Of a stretch of 64,000 nucleotides of DNA, positions 55,748 to 61,345 are shown one piece after another. Position numbers and translations under genes: made by a program. The stretch comes from Comamonadaceae bacterium G21597-S1 (GTDB lineage Bacteria; Pseudomonadota; Gammaproteobacteria; Burkholderiales; Burkholderiaceae_C). The stretch spans positions 372,001-436,000 of the forward strand of contig JAPWHR010000003.1 of the NCBI GenBank assembly GCA_027214345.1, in the 5' to 3' direction. Below the pieces are notes generated by a model. The model ran no database searches. It saw only the letters and a list, made by a program, of their open reading frames with translations, and was not told the origin of the DNA. The stretch's first letter is position 1, and each line of letters begins with the position of its first letter.

Positions 55748-55892
55748 AAATGGAGTCTGACCCCAATTGCGTGACACCCGATGGTGTGACCCCGTTTGCC
55801 AGTGAGGCCCCCGCGTATTTGTCTCCTCTGTTTTCGCGAACGGTCGCGCCGCATTCCCTGCGGCCGATGAAATTGGAATCTGACCCCGATTG
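55748..55892 (+). repeat. Short direct repeats with a TCTGACCCC core
   Basis: Two 22-bp copies (55748-55769 and 55871-55892) match at 19 positions and share TCTGACCCC. A third, degenerate relative (TGGTGTGACCCCG) lies between them at about 55781. They fill the gap between the synthetase and alcohol dehydrogenase genes, and the last copy ends within 7 bp of the dehydrogenase ATG. They resemble short dispersed intergenic motifs seen in proteobacteria, from memory only. Confidence 0.55.
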
Positions 55893-55898
55893 ACTACC

Positions 55899-57032
55899 AT
55901 GACCATCACCCAATTTTCCTTTCCCACACCCATCCAGTTCGGCGCCGGTGCGCGCAAGCGGGTCGGTGCGCACCTGATGGAACAGGGTTGCAAGCGCCCA
56001 TTGATCGTCACCGACAAGGCGCTGGCGGCGTTGCCGGTGCTGGCCGAGTTCCGCAGCCATCTGGGCGGTCTTGATGTCGCCGTGTTCTCCGGTGTGTTCG
56101 GCAACCCGACCTGCAGCCAGGTCATGGATGGCGCGGCGGCGTTCAAGGCCCACGACGCCGACTGCGTGATCGGTTTCGGTGGTGGCGCGGCGCTCGACGT
56201 GGCCAAGATCGTCGGTGTCGCGGCCACGCATGTGGGCGACATCCTGGAATATGTCTGGGACCATCCGCAGGTGCGTGCCATCACGAATCCGCTGCCGTAT
56301 TTCGTTGCGTTGCCGACCACGTCGGGCACCGGCTCCGAGGTGGGGCGCTCCAGCGTCGTCAGCGAGAACGACACGCACCTCAAGCGGGTCGTGTTCAGCC
56401 CGAAGATCCTGGCCAAGACGGTGTTTGCCGATCCGGAACTGACGTTCGGCCTGCCGCCGCATGTGACGGCAGCCACCGGCATGGACGCGCTGACGCACAA
56501 CATCGAGAGTTATTTGTCGCCGGCCTATCACCCGCTGTGCGACGGCATCGCGCTCGAGGGCACGCGCATCGCGGCGCGCGCGCTGCTCACCGCCGTCAAG
56601 GAGCCGACCAACCTGCAGGCCCGCTCCGACATGATGATGGCCTCGATGATGGGTGCGATCGCATTCCAGAAGGACCTGGGCGCGGTGCATTCCTGTGCCC
56701 ATGCGCTCGGTGCGGTCTGTGACCTGCACCATGGGCTGGCCAATGCATTGATGATCGATACCGTCCTGGCATGGAACATGGATGCCGTGCCGGCCAAGTT
56801 CGATGAACTCGCGCATGTGTGTGGCGTCGCCGGTGGCGCCAAGGCCTTCGTGCCCTGGTTGCGCGAGCTCAAGGCCAGCATCGGCATCGAGGGTCCGCTG
56901 TCCCGGCATGGTGTGAAGCTGGAGCAGTTGCCGCGCCTGGTCGAGATCGCCACCGCCGACATCTGCCACCAGACCAACCCCCGGCCGTGTACCGCGGCGG
57001 ACTTCGAGGCGCTGTTCAAGGCAGCGATATGA
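55899..57032 (+). CDS. Iron-containing alcohol dehydrogenase
   Basis: A 377-residue type III alcohol dehydrogenase. The NAD-binding GFGGGAALDVAKIVGVAA, the PTTSGTGSEVGRSSVVSEND block and the metal ligands are visible (DALTHNIESYLSP, and His residues in CAHALGAVCDLHHGLANA). Expected reaction: NAD-linked oxidation of a primary alcohol to an aldehyde. ATG 55899 is taken in place of TTG 55890. Its stop overlaps the hydrolase start (ATGA), tying it tightly into the cluster. Confidence 0.9.
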   Translation: MTITQFSFPTPIQFGAGARKRVGAHLMEQGCKRPLIVTDKALAALPVLAEFRSHLGGLDVAVFSGVFGNPTCSQVMDGAAAFKAHDADCVIGFGGGAALDVAKIVGVAATHVGDILEYVWDHPQVRAITNPLPYFVALPTTSGTGSEVGRSSVVSENDTHLKRVVFSPKILAKTVFADPELTFGLPPHVTAATGMDALTHNIESYLSPAYHPLCDGIALEGTRIAARALLTAVKEPTNLQARSDMMMASMMGAIAFQKDLGAVHSCAHALGAVCDLHHGLANALMIDTVLAWNMDAVPAKFDELAHVCGVAGGAKAFVPWLRELKASIGIEGPLSRHGVKLEQLPRLVEIATADICHQTNPRPCTAADFEALFKAAI

Positions 57033-57823
57033 CCGTGGAGCGCACCGCGAAAGACCGTCCCAGGATCGGCGTCAGCGCCTGCTTCTTCTACCCGGACCCG
57101 GCCCGCGCCGCGTTCGCGCGCAAGACGCTGAACTATGTCGAGCAGTCGGTGCCGCACTGGATCATGTCCGGCGGCGCCTTGCCGGTGATGATTCCCTCGC
57201 CCACCGGCGACACCGCGCGGGGAGACATTGGATTCTCCGACTATGCGCAGTGGCTCGACGGCCTGGTGCTGCACGGCGGCGCCGACCTGTGGCCCGGCAG
57301 TTACGGCGAGACGCCGCTGCAGGAGGCCTGGAAGGGCGACGCCAACCGCGACAGCTACGAGATCGCGCTGGTCAAGGCCTTTGTCGACGCGGGCAAGCCG
57401 GTGTTCGGCATCTGCCGCGGACTGCAGCTGATCAACGTCGCGTTTGGCGGCAGCCTGTACCAGGACATCGGCACGCAACACCCCCAGGCGCTGGTGCACC
57501 GGGATGCCGAGGTCTACGACCTGAACTTCCACCCGGTCGAGCTGGTCCCCGGTTCCCGGCTGGCGCAACTGCTGCCCGGCGAGAACCGCCACACCATCAA
57601 CAGCGTGCACCACCAGGGCATCAGGCAGCTGGCCAAGGATTTCGTCGTCGAGGCGCGGTGCCCGGACGACGGCATGATCGAAGCCATCCGTTGCACCGCC
57701 GGCCCCTGGGTCGCCGGTGTTCAATGGCACCCGGAGTTCCACAAGGAAGAACACGGCACGTTGAACGACGCGCCCATCCTGCAGGACTTTCTCGCGGCGG
57801 CGCTCGCCACCCGTACAGGTTGA
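57029..57823 (+). CDS. Gamma-glutamyl-amine hydrolase (PuuD-like class I glutamine amidotransferase fold)
   Basis: A 264-residue hydrolase. The nucleophile Cys129 lies in FGICRGLQLINVAFGGSLYQD and the His in AGVQWHPEFHKEEHG, as in PuuD (gamma-glutamyl-GABA hydrolase). It is predicted to release glutamate from the gamma-glutamylated end product. A longer upstream reading frame overlaps the dehydrogenase and is rejected; ATG 57029 overlaps its stop. The aldehyde dehydrogenase starts 9 bp downstream. Confidence 0.9.
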   Translation: MTVERTAKDRPRIGVSACFFYPDPARAAFARKTLNYVEQSVPHWIMSGGALPVMIPSPTGDTARGDIGFSDYAQWLDGLVLHGGADLWPGSYGETPLQEAWKGDANRDSYEIALVKAFVDAGKPVFGICRGLQLINVAFGGSLYQDIGTQHPQALVHRDAEVYDLNFHPVELVPGSRLAQLLPGENRHTINSVHHQGIRQLAKDFVVEARCPDDGMIEAIRCTAGPWVAGVQWHPEFHKEEHGTLNDAPILQDFLAAALATRTG

Positions 57824-57832
57824 ACCCATCCC

Positions 57833-59206
57833 ATGCCCCAACTGACCATCCACAATCCCGCCACCGGCGCCGTCATCACCCAGGTGTCGGCCGATGATGC
57901 GACATCGGTCGCGGCCAAGGCCCGCGCCGCGCGCGCCGTGCAACCGGCCTGGGCGGCGCAGCCGATCGCCGAACGCCGCGCCTGCATCGTGCACTTCCGC
58001 GCCAGCATCGTCGAGCAGCTCGATGCGCTGGCCGCCGTGATGACGCTTGAAACCGGCAAGCCGATCGCGATGTCGCGCAACGAGCTGAACGGCCTGCTCG
58101 GACGCATCGACTTCTTCCTGGACCAGAGCGCCGCCGCGGTGGCGACCGAGACCGTGTTCGAGGACGCCGGCATGCGCGAGCAGATCGAACACATCCCGCT
58201 GGGCGTGGTGGCCAATATCTCGGCCTGGAACTACCCCTGGTTCGTCGGCTGCAACGTCATCATCCCGGCGCTGCTGACTGGCAACACCGTGTTGTACAAG
58301 CCGTCCGAATACGCCGCGCTGACCGGCCTGGAGATCGGCCGCTTGTTGCACGAGGCCGGCGTGCCGCGCGAGGTGTTCTCGGTGCTGGTGGGTGGTGGCG
58401 AGGTCGGTGCGGCCCTGCTCGAGCAGCCCATCGACGGCCTGTTCTTCACCGGCTCGCACGCCACCGGCCAGCGTATTGCGCAGGTGCTCGGTCCGCGCCT
58501 GGTCAAGCTGCAACTCGAACTCGGCGGCAAGGACCCGACCTACGTCTGCGATGACGCCGACCCCAGGCTGGCGGCCGCTTCGCTGGCCGACGGCGCGATG
58601 TACAACACCGGCCAGAGCTGCTGCTCGGTCGAGCGCATCTACGTGCACGAGAAGATCCACGATGCGTTCGTCGCGGCTTTCGTGGATACCGTGCGCGGCT
58701 TCGCCGTCGGCGACCCGACGCGCGACGACACCTACATCGGCGCCATCACGCGCGCGCCGCAGCTCGACGTGTTCGATGCCCAGGTCGCCGACGCCAGGGT
58801 CAAGGGCGCGACGCTGCTGTGCGGCGGCGAGCGCCTTCCCGGCCCCGGCAACGGGTATGCGCCCACCGTCTTCGCCAACGTCGACCACAGCATGGAACTG
58901 ATGCGCGAGGAGACTTTCGGGCCGCTGATCGGCATCCAGAAGGTCGCCGACGACGAGGAGGCGGTGCGGCTGATGAACGACACCCGGTACGGCCTGACCG
59001 CCGGCGTCTACACGCCCGACGAAAGCCGGGCCCGCACCCTGCTGGCGCAGGTGCGCGCCGGCAGCGTGTACTGGAACTGCTGCGACCGCGTCAGCCCGCG
59101 CCTGCCCTGGAGCGGCGTTGGCGACTCCGGTGTGGGCCTGACCTTGTCGACCTACGGCATCCAGACCTTCACCCGGCCCAAGGCATGGCATCTGCGCAAG
59201 GCATGA
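57833..59206 (+). CDS. NAD-dependent aldehyde dehydrogenase
   Basis: A 457-residue aldehyde dehydrogenase. Catalytic Cys263 is in NTGQSCCSVER, Glu229 in LELGGKD and oxyanion Asn133 in SAWNYPWF. It is shorter than betaine aldehyde dehydrogenases (about 490), resembling the semialdehyde subgroup. Its position, one gene after the alcohol dehydrogenase and 9 bp after the hydrolase, suggests that it oxidises the gamma-glutamyl aldehyde produced by the former. It is not PhnY, which is a separate gene with a different N-terminus. Confidence 0.9.
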   Translation: MPQLTIHNPATGAVITQVSADDATSVAAKARAARAVQPAWAAQPIAERRACIVHFRASIVEQLDALAAVMTLETGKPIAMSRNELNGLLGRIDFFLDQSAAAVATETVFEDAGMREQIEHIPLGVVANISAWNYPWFVGCNVIIPALLTGNTVLYKPSEYAALTGLEIGRLLHEAGVPREVFSVLVGGGEVGAALLEQPIDGLFFTGSHATGQRIAQVLGPRLVKLQLELGGKDPTYVCDDADPRLAAASLADGAMYNTGQSCCSVERIYVHEKIHDAFVAAFVDTVRGFAVGDPTRDDTYIGAITRAPQLDVFDAQVADARVKGATLLCGGERLPGPGNGYAPTVFANVDHSMELMREETFGPLIGIQKVADDEEAVRLMNDTRYGLTAGVYTPDESRARTLLAQVRAGSVYWNCCDRVSPRLPWSGVGDSGVGLTLSTYGIQTFTRPKAWHLRKA

Positions 59207-59354
59207 GACATGCTGTGTCAAGGCCCTGCTGCGGCGAGGTGCAACACGCAGGCCTGCGCGTGAGCCCGCCGGGCCGTCCCACGGGCGAATACCGCAGCGC
59301 GCGGCACGGTGGCCTCGTGATGCGCCCGCCGGGCCCGGTGCCGAGGTGCGGCAC

Positions 59355-60062
59355 GTGACCGGCGCGTCCTTGCCGCGGCTGGCGTTGTTCGACCTCGACC
59401 ACACGCTGTTGCTGGGCGACAGCGACGTGTTGTGGTGCGACTTCCTGATGGACCTCGGCGAGCTCGACCGCGCGGTCTTTGCTGCGCGCAGCGCCGACAT
59501 CGAGGCACGGTACAAGGCCGGCACGGTCGATGCCGCCGAGTTCGCGCAGTTCTACCTGTCCACGCTCAAGGGCCGTACCCCTGCGCAATGGGAGCCGCTG
59601 CGCCAGCAGTTCCTGCGCGAGCAGGTGGTGCCGCGCATTCCCCCCGCGGCGCGCGAGCTCGTGCAGGAACACCAGCGCCGCGGCGACCTCGTCGTGCTGA
59701 CCACGGCCACCAACCGCTTCCTGACCACGCTGACCGCCGAGCACCTGGGCATTGCCGACGTGATCGCCACCGAACCCGAACTGGTCGACGGGGTTTTCAG
59801 CGGCGGCACCACCGGTGTGCTCAATATGCGCTCCGGCAAGGTCACGCGACTGCACGACTGGCTCGCGCAACGCGGCCGGCAGTTGGCGCAGTTCGACAGC
59901 ACGGCCTACAGTGACTCGATCAACGACCTGCCCCTGCTCGAGGCGGCCAACCATGCCGTGGTGGTGCATGCGGATGCCAGGCTGGCGGCGATCGCCGCCG
60001 CGCGGGGTTGGCGTACCATGAACCTGTCGGGCGGGACGCCCGGCGCAACGGGAACTCCATGA
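59355..60062 (+). CDS. HAD-superfamily (IB, SerB-like) phosphatase
   Basis: A 235-residue phosphohydrolase. The nucleophile motif FDLDHTLLLGDSD, a Lys in SGKVTRLHDWL and the Mg motif YSDSINDLPLLEAA define HAD subclass IB, which includes phosphoserine phosphatases. GTG 59355 is preferred because GAGG lies eight bases upstream; another GTG is three codons earlier. Its stop overlaps the ATG of the SDR gene. The substrate is unknown; it may be a housekeeping gene that follows the cluster by chance. Confidence 0.82.
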   Translation: MTGASLPRLALFDLDHTLLLGDSDVLWCDFLMDLGELDRAVFAARSADIEARYKAGTVDAAEFAQFYLSTLKGRTPAQWEPLRQQFLREQVVPRIPPAARELVQEHQRRGDLVVLTTATNRFLTTLTAEHLGIADVIATEPELVDGVFSGGTTGVLNMRSGKVTRLHDWLAQRGRQLAQFDSTAYSDSINDLPLLEAANHAVVVHADARLAAIAAARGWRTMNLSGGTPGATGTP

Positions 60063-60790
60063 ACAACGATTTCTTCAAGGATCGCCACGTGTTGGTGGTC
60101 GGTGGCAGCAGCGGCATTGGCGCCGGTATCGGCGCCACCTTTCATGCCCAGGGCGCCCGGGTGACTGTCACTGGTGCCACCGCCGCCGAGGTCGAACGAG
60201 CCCGCGCCGCGCCCGAACTGGCGGGTATTGCGGTCATGCCGCTGGACGTGCGCGACGATGCCGCGGTCAAGCAGGCCATCGGCGGCCTGGCGCAACTGGA
60301 CGTGCTGGTCAACTGCGCCGGTGTCATCCGCCGCGGCGAGGAACTCGACCCCGCCGTGTTCGCACAGGTGCTCGACATCAACCTCAACGGCTCCATGCGC
60401 TGCTGCGCGGCCGCGCGCGAATTGCTCAAGGCGTCCCAGGGCTGCATCATCAACACCGCGTCGATGCTGAGCTTCTTCGGCGGCGGCCTGGTACCGGCCT
60501 ATTCGGCCAGCAAGGGTGGCGTGGCCCAGCTGACCAAGTCGCTGGCCATCGCATATGCGGCCGACGGCATCCGTGTCAATGCGCTGGCGCCGGGCTGGAT
60601 CGCCACCCCGCTGACCGAGGCGCTGCAGCAGGACGCCGCACGCAGCGGGCCCATCCTGGCCCGTACGCCCATGGGCCGCTGGGGCACGCCCGACGACGTG
60701 GCCGGCGCCGCATTGTTCCTGGCCTCGCCCTGGGCGGGTTTTGTTACCGGCACCGTGTTGCCGGTCGACGGCGGCTACCTGATCACCTGA
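60059..60790 (+). CDS. Short-chain dehydrogenase/reductase
   Basis: A 243-residue classical SDR. The cofactor motif VGGSSGIGAGIG, NCAG (usual NNAG), catalytic Ser in NTASMLSF, YSASK with Tyr and Lys, and PGWIATPLTEAL are all in order. NAD versus NADP preference is not clear; the acidic residue after beta-2 is absent (TGATAAE), which leans toward NADP. The gene overlaps the HAD stop and lies 20 bp from the cupin gene, suggesting a three-gene unit. Confidence 0.88.
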   Translation: MNNDFFKDRHVLVVGGSSGIGAGIGATFHAQGARVTVTGATAAEVERARAAPELAGIAVMPLDVRDDAAVKQAIGGLAQLDVLVNCAGVIRRGEELDPAVFAQVLDINLNGSMRCCAAARELLKASQGCIINTASMLSFFGGGLVPAYSASKGGVAQLTKSLAIAYAADGIRVNALAPGWIATPLTEALQQDAARSGPILARTPMGRWGTPDDVAGAALFLASPWAGFVTGTVLPVDGGYLIT

Positions 60791-60810
60791 TACAGCGAGG
60801 ACCCAGCACC

Positions 60811-61299
60811 ATGATCATCCAGCAAGCCGGCATCCAGCCGGAAATCGCGGTCCAGGCCGTACCCGACGACGAACGCGTCTGGGTCCCCCAGGCCCCCGAC
60901 GTCTGGTTCCGCCCGTTGTTGCTCAATACCGTCACCGGCAGCTGGTGCAACCTGCTGCGGGTGCGCAAGTCCGGCGTGTTGTCGCGCCACATCCACCCGT
61001 CCTGGGTCACCGGCTACGTGATCAAAGGCGCCTGGCGTTACCTGGAGCACGACTGGGTCGCCTCGCAGGGCTCCTTCGTCTACGAGCCGCCGGGCGAGAT
61101 CCACACGCTGGTGGTGGACGAGGTCAGCGGATCGACCGAGATGATCACGCTGTTCAATATCCACGGCGCCATGGTCTATCTCGATGCCGACGGCAATCAG
61201 AGCGGTTACGAAGACGTGTTCAGCAAGATCGCGATGTGCCGCGCCCACTATGCCGAAAACGGCCTGGGTGCGGAATACCTGGATCAGTTCATCCGCTGA
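60811..61299 (+). CDS. Cupin protein (2,4'-dihydroxyacetophenone dioxygenase-like)
   Basis: A 162-residue single-domain cupin. SRHIHPSWVTGYVIKGAWRYLE and SFVYEPPGEIHTLVV provide the His/Glu cupin metal-binding set. The overall sequence resembles a family annotated as dihydroxyacetophenone dioxygenase, but no aromatic catabolism is nearby, so a different ring-cleavage, isomerase or binding role is possible. It is the last gene of the plus-strand cluster. Confidence 0.75.
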   Translation: MIIQQAGIQPEIAVQAVPDDERVWVPQAPDVWFRPLLLNTVTGSWCNLLRVRKSGVLSRHIHPSWVTGYVIKGAWRYLEHDWVASQGSFVYEPPGEIHTLVVDEVSGSTEMITLFNIHGAMVYLDADGNQSGYEDVFSKIAMCRAHYAENGLGAEYLDQFIR

Positions 61300-61314
61300 C
61301 GGAAGCCGGACCAG

Positions 61315-61335
61315 CAGCGGGCGCAACACCCGCTG
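61315..61335. terminator. Hairpin between convergent cupin and topB genes
   Basis: CAGCGGG and its complement CCCGCTG enclose a seven-base loop, 16 bp after the cupin stop and 11 bp after the topB stop. The position fits a shared terminator, but there is no T tract. Confidence 0.4.
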
Positions 61336-61345
61336 CCCGGTGGCA

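Noticed and set aside
57833-59206. A second phosphonoacetaldehyde dehydrogenase
   Set aside because: The catalytic region and length differ from phnY, and its neighbours are gamma-glutamyl enzymes rather than phosphonate genes.
54030-59524. Two roughly 1000-codon minus-strand frames opposite the gamma-glutamyl cluster
   Set aside because: No domains and no ribosome-binding sites; the plus-strand frames hold intact catalytic motifs.
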